Shown one piece after another: positions 56,612 through 64,000 of a stretch of 64,000 nucleotides of DNA. Position numbers and translations under genes: made by a program. The notes below the pieces were generated by a model. It was not told where the DNA came from and made no database searches. It saw only the letters and a list, made by a program, of their open reading frames with translations. This DNA is from Cocleimonas sp. Its GTDB lineage: Bacteria > Pseudomonadota > Gammaproteobacteria > Thiotrichales > Thiotrichaceae. The stretch covers positions 1 to 64,000 of the forward strand of contig JAKIUW010000009.1 in NCBI GenBank assembly GCA_021647365.1, written 5' to 3'. Positions within the stretch are counted from its first letter, which is position 1, and every line of letters begins with the position of its first letter.

Positions 56612-57805
56612 ATGAAGCTTATTACACAGTCTGGCGAATTTTTATTAGAGCGCTTGCCAAAAACGGACAAGGGAGACTTACGCGCATGGGATGCGGCGGA
56701 TGAATTACTCTTATCTACCGTCTTTGAAAGTCATCTTAGCAATCCGCCAGAGCACACCCCCCCACTTTTACATGATGTAAAAGTGGGCGGGTGTGCTCTC
56801 TTAATCATCAACGATAACTTTGGTGCGCTCTCTGTCGCATTGCATCAATACACAACGCATAGCTGGTCAGACTCTTATCTGTCTCATTTAGCCACTCAAC
56901 AAAATTTCAACGCTAATCAATTAGATGCGAAACACCTGTCAATTCCATCTAGCGAAAATTTAAACCATACTTATGATTTAGTCATTATTAAAATCCCTAA
57001 AACACTGGGATTGCTTGAAGATCAGCTATGCCGTTTAAAGCCACATATCCATGCGGATACCATCGTCATCGCCGCAGCCATGAGCAAACATATCCACACC
57101 TCAACACTAAAAATATTTGAGAAATTTATTGGAACAACAACGACCTCACGTGCCACCAAAAAGGCACGATTGATATTTGCAAAAAATGACAATCCTCAAG
57201 CTCACCAATCTCCTTATCCTAAAACGATTACAGACGATGCACCAAGTTTAGAGAAAAGCCTCACACTCATTAATCACGCCAATGTATTTGCAAAAGATAA
57301 ACTCGATATTGGCACTCGTGTTTTAATTGAGCAACTCAAACGATGCCCAGCAGCTAATCATATCGTTGATTTAGGTTGCGGCAATGGCGCACTGGGAATA
57401 ATGGCGGGACGGCTTCAACCGCAGGCAAAAATTAGTTTTATTGATGAATCTTACTCCGCGATTGCATCTGCTAAAGAAAGTTATCAACTCGACAATAAAG
57501 AGAAAACAGGGAGCGCCCATTTTTATAATAGCGATTGCTTCAATCAATTTACGGAAGAAGATGTAGACCTTATCCTCTGCAATCCGCCTTTTCATCAAAA
57601 CCACAGTATTGGTGATCACATTGCTTGGGAGATGTTTAAGCAAAGCCATGAAAAATTACAGGCAGGTGGAGAAATGTGGGTGGTTGGCAATCGCCATTTG
57701 GCTTACCATGTAAAATTAAAAAAGCTATTTGGGAATTGTAAAACAATTGCTTCCAATAAAAAGTTTGTTGTTTTGGTTGCAAGAAAGAACACAGTGGAAG
57801 ACTAG
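56612..57805 (+). CDS. rlmG: 23S rRNA (guanine-1835-N2)-methyltransferase
   Basis: 397 residues. The N-terminal RlmG/RsmC-like pseudo-methyltransferase domain (about 1-210) carries LRAWDAADE and LIINDNFGALSVAL. The catalytic C-terminal domain has DLGCGNGALGIM (SAM site, about 253-264), the NPPFHQNHS catalytic motif and GNRHLAYHVKLKKLFG plus TIASNKKFVVL. Compared with E. coli RlmG there is an insertion of about 17 residues (EHTPPLLHDVKVGGCAL) just before LIINDNFGALS, encoded by a repeat palindrome. It precedes a strand of the domain core, so effects on activity are uncertain. Confidence 0.9.
   Translation: MKLITQSGEFLLERLPKTDKGDLRAWDAADELLLSTVFESHLSNPPEHTPPLLHDVKVGGCALLIINDNFGALSVALHQYTTHSWSDSYLSHLATQQNFNANQLDAKHLSIPSSENLNHTYDLVIIKIPKTLGLLEDQLCRLKPHIHADTIVIAAAMSKHIHTSTLKIFEKFIGTTTTSRATKKARLIFAKNDNPQAHQSPYPKTITDDAPSLEKSLTLINHANVFAKDKLDIGTRVLIEQLKRCPAANHIVDLGCGNGALGIMAGRLQPQAKISFIDESYSAIASAKESYQLDNKEKTGSAHFYNSDCFNQFTEEDVDLILCNPPFHQNHSIGDHIAWEMFKQSHEKLQAGGEMWVVGNRHLAYHVKLKKLFGNCKTIASNKKFVVLVARKNTVED
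56749..56799. repeat. GCAC-C6 repeats, copies 24 and 25, palindrome inside rlmG
   Basis: A 51-bp (17-codon) palindrome of two abutting copies, AGAGCACACCCCCCC onward and its inverse ending GTGTGCTCT. It is in frame with rlmG and gives the same peptide core (TPPLLHDVKVGGC) as the palindrome upstream of xdhA. Confidence 0.93.
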
Positions 57806-57817
57806 AAAAAAATAGTT

Positions 57818-57892
57818 CACGAAAGGCACGAAAAAAAAAGAAAGACAAACAAAGAAGATTCTTACTTTTCCGTTTTTTTCGTGCCTTTCGTG
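57818..57892 (+). terminator. Long inverted repeat / terminator after rlmG
   Basis: CACGAAAGGCACGAAAAAAA (57818-57837) is repeated in inverse at 57873-57892, separated by 35 bp. The hairpin could end transcription of rlmG and of the convergent dihydroorotase gene. The arm sequence resembles a short intergenic repeat common in many bacteria. Confidence 0.6.
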
Positions 57893-57915
57893 GATATCTT
57901 TTAATATCTTTACAG

Positions 57916-57942
57916 ACCACACCCCCCTAGTTTTACATGATG
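57916..57942 (+). repeat. GCAC-C6 dispersed repeat, copy 26
   Basis: ACCACACCCCCC, TAG, TTTTACATGATG, 13 bp past the dihydroorotase stop, G-rich strand sense to that gene. Confidence 0.85.
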
Positions 57943-57955
57943 TTTATTTCAACAC

Positions 57956-59245
57956 CTATTCGCGATCAAATTTCACACGTTTACCCAAGGTGCCTGTACG
58001 GACTTTGCCATTTATGTAAACCAAATCCCCATTTACAATCGTTGCATACACGCTTGAGCGAAATTCTGTACCGTCGTAAGGTGTCCACCCTGCTTTTGAA
58101 ATCACGTTTTTATTATTTGCCTTTGTTGGTTTTTCTAAGTCAACAACCACAAAATCAGCCCAATAGCCTTCTCGTATATAGCCACGGTCTTTTATATTAA
58201 ACAAATCTGCCACCGCATGACTGGTTTTTTGCGCCAAAAACTCCAAGGTAAAAATACCATCTTGATAATGCTCTAATAAAGATGGCAACGCATATTCAAC
58301 CGATGGCATACCCGATGCTGCTTCAAAATAGTTACCTTGCTTTTCATCCCGCAATAGCGGCGAATGATCTGTACCAATGACATCCAAATGATTATCCATT
58401 AAACCTTGAAACAAACCTGCACGATCTACTTCTGTTTTTATCGCAGGGTCACATTTAATCAAAGAACCTTTGCTTTCATAATCCTCGTCAGAAAAAGCCA
58501 AGTAATGACAACATACTTCAGCCGTTATCAGTTTTTCTGCCAGCGGCAAATCCGCAAACATTTCAGCCTCTTTAGCGGTAGTGACATGCATAATATGCAA
58601 TTTGGCTTCATGTGATGTTGCTAGCTCTATCGCTAACGAGGTTGATTTATAACAGGCTTCTTCGCTACGAATTTTAGCATGAATCTGAAAAGGCACATCA
58701 TCGCCATATATTTGACGATAGTTTTCTTCATTCTCAACAATAGTTGGCGTATCTTCGCAATGTGCAGCGATAATAATAGGAGAACCTTCAAAGATTTTAT
58801 CCAAAGCTTCAGGTCTATCAACCAACATCTTACCTGATGAACCACCCATTAATACTTTAAGCCCACAACAAGAGAGGGGATCAATGGCTTTTATTTCTTC
58901 TAGGTTATCGTTAGATGCCCCATGGTAAAAGGCGAAGTTAGCTAACGATTTTTCAGCCGCTAGCTCTGCTTTAATTTCGAGAGTTTCACTGCTCAGCACT
59001 TTTGGGTCAGAGTCTGGCATATCAAAGAATGTGGTGACACCTCCTGCGACTGCAGCGCGAGACTCACTGCACAAATCGCCTTTATACTCACCTTCAGGAT
59101 TACGGAAATGAACATGATCATCGATCATGCCTGGCAATAGATATTTTCCCTTAACATCTAGCACATGCAAAACCTTCATTGCAGAAAGGTCTTTGCCAAT
59201 TTTATCAATGCGCCCGCCCCTGACATAAATATCAGATTCAAACAC
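57956..59245 (-). CDS. pyrC: Dihydroorotase, class I type
   Basis: 429 residues from the first conventional start (GTG at 59245). Forms dihydroorotate in pyrimidine synthesis. Metal-site motifs are MIDDHVHFRNP, the lysine of CGLKVLMGG, AAHCEDTP, LHIMHVTT and GTDHSPLL. The GTG start is probably not real: the in-frame sequence upstream (LLILNAKIVNEGQ) is the first strand of the family, and no ATG/GTG/TTG precedes it before a stop. AGAGG (59303-59299) lies 5 bp before an ATC at 59293, which could be a rare start giving 445 residues. Confidence 0.88.
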   Translation of the reverse strand: MFESDIYVRGGRIDKIGKDLSAMKVLHVLDVKGKYLLPGMIDDHVHFRNPEGEYKGDLCSESRAAVAGGVTTFFDMPDSDPKVLSSETLEIKAELAAEKSLANFAFYHGASNDNLEEIKAIDPLSCCGLKVLMGGSSGKMLVDRPEALDKIFEGSPIIIAAHCEDTPTIVENEENYRQIYGDDVPFQIHAKIRSEEACYKSTSLAIELATSHEAKLHIMHVTTAKEAEMFADLPLAEKLITAEVCCHYLAFSDEDYESKGSLIKCDPAIKTEVDRAGLFQGLMDNHLDVIGTDHSPLLRDEKQGNYFEAASGMPSVEYALPSLLEHYQDGIFTLEFLAQKTSHAVADLFNIKDRGYIREGYWADFVVVDLEKPTKANNKNVISKAGWTPYDGTEFRSSVYATIVNGDLVYINGKVRTGTLGKRVKFDRE

Positions 59246-59325
59246 TTGACCTTCATTGACTATTTTTGCATTAAGTATGAGTAAAGTACCGATACTAACC
59301 TCTAATCGTCGATTTAATTATCAAC

Positions 59326-59823
59326 TCAGCTATCGAGTTTATCTAATGTGACGAATGAATAATTATGGGGGTTTTTATCATCTGCCAAATGATCTTCTCG
59401 CGCGACTTCCTTCCAATCCAACTGAGTATAGTCGGGAAAATAGGTATCGCCTTCAAAAGATTCATCAATGAGGGTTAAATAAAGACGATCAGCTTCATCT
59501 AAAAACTTATTATACAGATGTGATCCACCTGTGATGAATACCTCATCAACATCAGACTCTTTGGCTAAGGCCAAAGCATCATCCAATGAATTGACCACAC
59601 TACAGCCTTTAATCTGTAGATTAGTGTTGCGACTGAGAATTATGTTCAAACGACCAGGAAGTGGTCGACCGATAGAATCATAGGTTTTTCGTCCCATAAT
59701 AATTGGGCTGCCTAAGGTGGTTTTTTTGAAGTGTTGAAGATCAGCGGGCAGATGCCAAGGCATATCGTTGTCCTTGCCAATCACTCTATCCTTACCCATG
59801 GCTGCGATCATAGATAGCTTCAT
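59326..59823 (-). CDS. folA: Dihydrofolate reductase
   Basis: 165 residues from the ATG at 59823 (MKLSMIAAMG); an upstream ATG at 59844 would add seven unconserved residues. Reduces dihydrofolate with NADPH. The active-site loop GKDNDMPWHLPADLQHFKK has the catalytic Asp28. GRKTYDSIGRPLPGRLNIILSR (two blocks) and FITGGSHLYNKF carry the NADPH-binding residues. Length matches chromosomal gammaproteobacterial FolA. Confidence 0.96.
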   Translation of the reverse strand: MKLSMIAAMGKDRVIGKDNDMPWHLPADLQHFKKTTLGSPIIMGRKTYDSIGRPLPGRLNIILSRNTNLQIKGCSVVNSLDDALALAKESDVDEVFITGGSHLYNKFLDEADRLYLTLIDESFEGDTYFPDYTQLDWKEVAREDHLADDKNPHNYSFVTLDKLDS

Positions 59824-59867
59824 GTCTTTACCTGCTTGCTTCATTGCAATCGCCGTAGTTATTTAAG

Positions 59868-60317
59868 CTACTTTACAACTTTGAGCGCTGGGCGCTTTTT
59901 AGATTTATTTGATGCTTGTTTCAATGATCTTACATTAGAGTCAGGCACAGATTTTGGGCTGGGTGGTTTATCATCAGGACCATCAGGTGGCGTGCCATCG
60001 AAGTCTTCCTCTTCAAATGACATGCCTTCACCTGTTTCACTGGCATACAAAGCCAATACCGAACCAATAGGCGAATAAATCGTATAGGGCTTGCCGCCAA
60101 ATCGCGCGCTAAAGCTGACACCATCATTATCTATAAGTAGGTTGTTAGCCGCAGATGGGCTGACATTCAAAATGATTTTTCCATCGTCAACAAACTGTTG
60201 TGGAACATCAACTTGTGGATTAAGCGCCGATATTAAAATATGCGGCGTAGCTTCATTATCCAATACCCATTCGTAAATGGCTCTTAGCAAATAAGGCTTG
60301 TTTGAAGTGAATTCCAT
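59868..60317 (-). CDS. sspB: ClpXP protease specificity-enhancing factor SspB
   Basis: 149 residues. SspB tethers ssrA-tagged proteins to ClpXP. The dimerisation/tag-binding domain (1-110) has KPYLLRAIYEWVLDN, GKIILNVSPSAANNL and SFSARFGGKP. A flexible Asp/Pro-rich linker leads to the ClpX-binding tail RPALKVVK. It follows sspA at 105 bp rather than closely, with a dispersed repeat in the gap. Confidence 0.95.
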   Translation of the reverse strand: MEFTSNKPYLLRAIYEWVLDNEATPHILISALNPQVDVPQQFVDDGKIILNVSPSAANNLLIDNDGVSFSARFGGKPYTIYSPIGSVLALYASETGEGMSFEEEDFDGTPPDGPDDKPPSPKSVPDSNVRSLKQASNKSKKRPALKVVK

Positions 60318-60331
60318 CGCTTAAGACAACC

Positions 60332-60359
60332 CATCATGTAAAAGTGGGGGGGTGTGCTT
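60332..60359 (-). repeat. GCAC-C6 dispersed repeat, copy 27
   Basis: Full-length copy between sspA and sspB, 14 bp upstream of the sspB ATG. The C-rich strand is sense here. A CTTCGACAAGCTCAGCAG fragment, like the 29440 element, directly adjoins it. Confidence 0.88.
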
Positions 60360-60422
60360 CGACAAGCTCAGCAGAACTGCTTCTTTAAATATTGTTTTAA
60401 CTCTCATCTATACCTAAACAAA

Positions 60423-61055
60423 TCAAGGACGAATCGCTTGTTCTGCCTGTGTTAATGAGAATTGGAATAGTTCGCGTGAAAAGACACGATCCATATAATC
60501 ACGAATCGGTTGAGCCTCTTCCCCTTCAGGAAGATCAATGCCGTATTTTGGTAAACGCCACAAAATAGGGGCAATAGTCGCATCTACTAAAGAGAAGTCA
60601 TTACTTAAAAAGTAAGGCTTAATCTCAAATACTTCCGCCGCTTGTAAAATGCTTTCTTTTAGAATGACTCTTGCGGTATCAATACGTTCTTTCTCACCGC
60701 TTTCTAAATCAACCACCAATGAAAGCCAGTCTTGCTTGATGCGGAACAAAGTCAAACGTGTATGTGCGCGTGAAACAGGGTCAACAGGCATAAGAGGCGG
60801 ATGCGGAAAACGCTCATCCAAATATTCCATAATGACATGCGAATCATAAAGTACCAATTCACGATCAACCAAAGTAGGGGCTGTATTGTAAGGATTAAGG
60901 TCAGCTAAATCTTCTGGCTTATTATTCGGCTCCATTTCAATAATATCTGCTTGAATATCTTTCTCTGCCAACACGATACGCACACTGTGACAGTGTGGGC
61001 AATCTGGCAAGGTAAACAAAGTCATTACTGAACGGCGATTTGCAACTGATGTCAT
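60423..61055 (-). CDS. sspA: Stringent starvation protein A
   Basis: 210 residues, glutathione-S-transferase fold. Binds RNA polymerase and regulates stress and virulence genes. N-terminus MTSVANRRSVMTLF, then LPDCPHCHSVRIVLAEKDI, matches SspA. The conserved surface segment PHPPLMPVDPVSRA, similar to the PHP(P)L-x-YPV-containing pocket important in E. coli SspA, is present. Sits downstream of petABC, the common gammaproteobacterial order. Confidence 0.95.
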   Translation of the reverse strand: MTSVANRRSVMTLFTLPDCPHCHSVRIVLAEKDIQADIIEMEPNNKPEDLADLNPYNTAPTLVDRELVLYDSHVIMEYLDERFPHPPLMPVDPVSRAHTRLTLFRIKQDWLSLVVDLESGEKERIDTARVILKESILQAAEVFEIKPYFLSNDFSLVDATIAPILWRLPKYGIDLPEGEEAQPIRDYMDRVFSRELFQFSLTQAEQAIRP

Positions 61056-61109
61056 TTAACTACTACTCCTAAAAACCAATACTTTAAAACCAAACACCTT
61101 AAACTAAAA

Positions 61110-61132
61110 GGGCTGTCCAATTTGGACAGCCC
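61110..61132 (-). terminator. Rho-independent terminator of petABC
   Basis: GGGCTGTCCAA and TTGGACAGCCC form an 11-bp stem followed, on the minus strand, by TTTTAG. It lies between petC and sspA and separates the two transcription units. Confidence 0.88.
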
Positions 61133-61173
61133 CGAATTCTATACTAGAAATCGTTTTTTTGATAGTTCAAATA

Positions 61174-61977
61174 CTAGTGAATATCTTTCCAATATTCTTT
61201 AGACAGCGCATAAGCAAAACCGAAGAATACTAATAAGAACAACAATGTAAGAATACCGTACATTTTGCGAGACAACTGTGCAGGTTCACTCACGTAAGCA
61301 AGAAAATTAGTCAAGTCATGCACTACAACATCATACTCAGCCGCTGATAATGTACCAGGCTTTGACATTGTGAGTGTTGGCGCAACGTGGTGTCCATCTT
61401 TATCTTCATGATGTACCAGTGTTTGATAGCCTTGTAAGCCAGCTAATACATGCGGCATACCCACATCTTTAAACACGGTATTGTTCACACCCATCGGGCG
61501 AGAATCATCAAGATAGAAGCTTTTAAGGTAGGAATAAATCCAATCCGAACCGCGTGAACGACCGACTAAAGACAAATCAGGCACAGAAGTACCAAATGCT
61601 TTTTCTGCTGCTTTTGCTGAATAAGCCGTAGTCATCAAAGACCCTGTCTTAACTTGCTTGCCATTTTCATCACGAGTGAAGATTAAGTTTTCTTTCAAAA
61701 AAGTAGTCACTTGATCATCAGTAAAACCATTGCTAGCATTTAAGCCAATATCTTCAGCCATACGATTGTAACGACTGAACTTCAACGAGTGACAACCCAT
61801 ACAGTAGTTAGCGTAGTATTTAGCACCACGTTGCAAACTCGCTTTATCCGATAAATTCACATTGGCACTTTGTAATGCAACACCGTGCCCAGCACTGCCG
61901 CCTGCGCTACCGATTACACCAATAACAACTAACGGAACAATTAAAACGAATATCCATTTACGTATACTATTACTCAT
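61174..61977 (-). CDS. petC: Cytochrome c1 of the bc1 complex
   Basis: 267 residues. N-terminal signal/anchor (about 8-26), heme motif CMGCH (59-63), the distal methionine ligand probably in RPMGVNN or VGMPHV, and a C-terminal membrane anchor (about 243-260). It carries electrons from the Rieske protein to soluble cytochrome c. Overlaps petB by 4 bp (ATGA). Confidence 0.95.
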   Translation of the reverse strand: MSNSIRKWIFVLIVPLVVIGVIGSAGGSAGHGVALQSANVNLSDKASLQRGAKYYANYCMGCHSLKFSRYNRMAEDIGLNASNGFTDDQVTTFLKENLIFTRDENGKQVKTGSLMTTAYSAKAAEKAFGTSVPDLSLVGRSRGSDWIYSYLKSFYLDDSRPMGVNNTVFKDVGMPHVLAGLQGYQTLVHHEDKDGHHVAPTLTMSKPGTLSAAEYDVVVHDLTNFLAYVSEPAQLSRKMYGILTLLFLLVFFGFAYALSKEYWKDIH

Positions 61978-63392
61978 GACGTAACCCTCTCTGGAACTGC
62001 CTTCTCTGCATTACAGCTCTTCATCACTAATGGTAGTAATAACGTTAGTGCTAAGTAACCTATAGGCCAAACCCACTGCTTCATTATTTGAGCACCACTG
62101 ATTGCATCATCTGGGTTATAACGCCAGAAATCGATTGCTACAACAGCACCCGCAAGTACTATAAAACCAATCACATAACGTGATAGATCTGTTTTGCTGT
62201 GAATAAAGATAACCGCGAAGAATAAGAAGTAAATCTCAGTCATACGCACGCCCATTTCTTTATATTCAGGTGTTACTGCTTTCACACCCAAATAGCCAAG
62301 AATAATAAATACCGCTGCAAAAATCGCAAGGTTTAGCATGTGTACTGTATTACGGTAGCGCCATGATTTAATCGGATTACGGTCAAGCCAAGGTAGCACG
62401 AACAACATAATAATCGCACCAAACATCGCCAATGTTCCCATAAATGGAGACAAGGTTACTGCACGAAGCACTGTATAGAACGGCGTAAAGTACCAAACTG
62501 GCGCAATATGCTCAGGTGTCTTTAATGGGTTAGCAGGCTCAAAGTTAGCGTGCTCTAAGAAGTAACCACCCACTTCTGGCATAAAGAAGATAACCGCAAA
62601 GAATGCCATTAAGAAAACAACAATCGCTGGAATATCATGCACCGTGTAGTAAGGGTGGAATGGAATACCGTCTAGTGGAATACCTTTCTCATTTTTAAGC
62701 GCTTTAATCTCAACACCGTCTGGGTTGTTTGAGCCTACCGTGTGCAATGCAACGATATGAACAAATACCAAGGCAACCAAAATCAATGGCACTGCCGCCA
62801 CATGAAAGGCAAACAAACGATTCAAGGTTGGGTCAGAAATAACAAAGTCACCGCGTATAAACAGTGATAAGCCTTCTCCGATAACAGGGATTGTATTAAA
62901 CAGGTTGATAATTACCTGAGCACCCCAGAATGACATCTGACCCCAAGGTAGCAAGTACCCCATAAAGGCTTCTGCCATCAGCGCTAGATATAGCGCCATT
63001 CCGATCAACCAGACCAATTCACGCTTGCCTTTGTATGAACCATACATAAGGCCACGAAACATGTGAAAGTAGATCACAATAAAAAATGCCGAAGCCCCTG
63101 TGGAATGCATATAGCGGATAAACCAACCACCTGGCACATCACGCATGATGTATTCAACCGAGGCGAATGCCATGCCTGTATCAGGTTTGTAATGCATCGT
63201 TAAGAATATGCCAGATACGATCTGGATAACCAAAACCAGCATCGCTAAAACGCCAAAGTAGTACCAAACGTTAAAGTTTTTCGGCGCGTAGTATTCAGAC
63301 ATATGATCTTTCCATGTCTGAACGATAGGAAAGCGTTCATCAACCCAGCCTAAAAGGCCCGTTGCTTCTGTTTTTCTTGGATAAGCGGCCAT
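61974..63392 (-). CDS. petB: Cytochrome b of the bc1 complex
   Basis: 472 residues with eight or more membrane helices plus a longer C-terminal helical extension. The heme-binding histidine pairs are seen in RYMHSTGASAFFIVIYFHMF (two blocks) and FAFHVAAVPLILVALVFVHI. The Qo-site motif is PVWYFTPFY, a PEWY variant with Val in place of the Glu (PVWY). It overlaps petA by 1 bp and petC by 4 bp. Confidence 0.94.
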   Translation of the reverse strand: MAAYPRKTEATGLLGWVDERFPIVQTWKDHMSEYYAPKNFNVWYYFGVLAMLVLVIQIVSGIFLTMHYKPDTGMAFASVEYIMRDVPGGWFIRYMHSTGASAFFIVIYFHMFRGLMYGSYKGKRELVWLIGMALYLALMAEAFMGYLLPWGQMSFWGAQVIINLFNTIPVIGEGLSLFIRGDFVISDPTLNRLFAFHVAAVPLILVALVFVHIVALHTVGSNNPDGVEIKALKNEKGIPLDGIPFHPYYTVHDIPAIVVFLMAFFAVIFFMPEVGGYFLEHANFEPANPLKTPEHIAPVWYFTPFYTVLRAVTLSPFMGTLAMFGAIIMLFVLPWLDRNPIKSWRYRNTVHMLNLAIFAAVFIILGYLGVKAVTPEYKEMGVRMTEIYFLFFAVIFIHSKTDLSRYVIGFIVLAGAVVAIDFWRYNPDDAISGAQIMKQWVWPIGYLALTLLLPLVMKSCNAEKAVPERVTS

Positions 63393-63997
63393 TATACAGC
63401 ACCTCCGTCTTCACCAATCAAGATAAGCTCATCGCTCTTATAAAAATGAGGAGGAACAACCAAGTTTGTTGGCGCTGGTACGTTTTTAAATACACGACCT
63501 GCCAAGTCAAAGCGCGAACCATGACATGGACAATAGAAACCACCTTTCCAATCTGCACCCAAATCTGCAGGAGCAACTTCAGGACGATACGTTGGGGAAC
63601 AACCTAGATGTGTACAAATACCAACAAGTACAGATATTTCAGGCTTTCTTGAACGTGATGCATTCTTAGCATAAGCAGGCTGTTGTGTTTCAACATCAGA
63701 TGCTGGGTCAGCCAAACGACTATCAAGGCTTGGAAGGTCTTTCATCATTTGCTCAGATCGATTGATTAACCAAACTGGTTTACCACGCCAGATGACACGA
63801 ACTAACTGCCCTGGCTCAATCTTGCTGATGTTTACTTCAACCGGTGCGCCAGCTGCTTTTGCGCGCGCACTTGGCATCCAAGAGATGAGAAGCGGTGCTG
63901 CAAACGCTGCTGTACCAGCGAGTCCAACAACAGACGTTGTTGCAACCAACATACGTCTGCGCTTTACATCGACTGTATTCGAATCAGAATCTGACAT
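63392..63997 (-). CDS. petA: Rieske iron-sulfur subunit of the bc1 complex
   Basis: 201 residues. A TAT-like N-terminus (KRRRMLVATTSVVG) and membrane segment (about 17-38) precede the Rieske domain, whose 2Fe-2S ligands lie in CTHLGC and CPCHGS. The typical C-terminal VPPHFYKSDELILIG is present. The gene begins 3 bp before the right edge of the window; the promoter lies outside. Confidence 0.96.
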   Translation of the reverse strand: MSDSDSNTVDVKRRRMLVATTSVVGLAGTAAFAAPLLISWMPSARAKAAGAPVEVNISKIEPGQLVRVIWRGKPVWLINRSEQMMKDLPSLDSRLADPASDVETQQPAYAKNASRSRKPEISVLVGICTHLGCSPTYRPEVAPADLGADWKGGFYCPCHGSRFDLAGRVFKNVPAPTNLVVPPHFYKSDELILIGEDGGAV

Positions 63998-64000
63998 GAT

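Overview
The window looks like a chromosomal segment of a moderately AT-rich gammaproteobacterium. This rests on the order petABC-sspA-sspB and hflK-hflC-DUF2065-hisZ-purA, on BamC, EfpL/YeiP and RlmG homologues, and on a 16S rRNA 5' end with gammaproteobacterial-type tandem promoters. A Thiotrichales-like lineage is possible, but that is inference; the partial 16S gene at the left edge would settle it.

Layout. 1-793: 5' end of a 16S gene (minus strand) with a leader and two rRNA promoters. 794-4432: housekeeping genes (YycJ-like hydrolase, bamC, dapA, tag). 4675-10892: accessory surface genes: an outer-membrane barrel candidate, a glycine-zipper lipoprotein, two tandem BspA/DUF285 lipoproteins and a PAAR-like DUF4280 protein. 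10901-23267: a minus-strand, type VI secretion-associated island with a Hanks-type kinase, coiled-coil lipoprotein, S41 protease, VgrG, DUF4123 adaptor and two cargo cassettes. Each cassette is headed by a paralogous ~120-140 aa protein; one carries a LysM protein plus a coupled partner, the other a metzincin-like zinc protease. No T6SS sheath, baseplate or ATPase gene is present. 23430-29365: a VOC gene with a nonsense codon, bcp and an OsmC-like gene, a lipoprotein, an S49 protease, efpL, guanine deaminase and a secreted unknown. 29560-34162: xdhA-xdhB-xdhC; with guaD this gives guanine to xanthine to urate. 34859-38291: tRNA-Ser(GGA), yoeB-yefM, a DUF3754-like protein and an LRR lipoprotein. 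38456-41413: TPP riboswitch, TonB-dependent receptor and yjbQ, a probable thiamine-related locus. 41628-50443: deacetylase, DUF3999/DUF2339 pair, exported KatG and an RsuA-type pseudouridine synthase. 50615-61055: purA, hisZ, DUF2065, hflC, hflK, an FGE-fold protein, rlmG, dihydroorotase, folA, sspB and sspA. 61174-63997: cytochrome bc1 (petC, petB, petA).

The most striking signal is a dispersed repeat of about 28 bp, AAAGCACACCCCCC followed by a short variable spacer and TTTTACATGATG, counted 27 times by eye. It occurs singly, as tight palindromes, as spaced inverted pairs and as termini of a ~198 bp MITE-like element present twice around yjbQ. At least nine copies sit 0-16 bp beyond a stop codon with the G-rich strand in the sense of the gene. 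Others are translated in frame inside xdhA, rlmG, vgrG and a DUF2339 gene, in more than one reading frame. This combines features of REP elements with those of the protein-coding Rickettsia palindromic elements. Two copies also separate the T6SS cargo cassettes.
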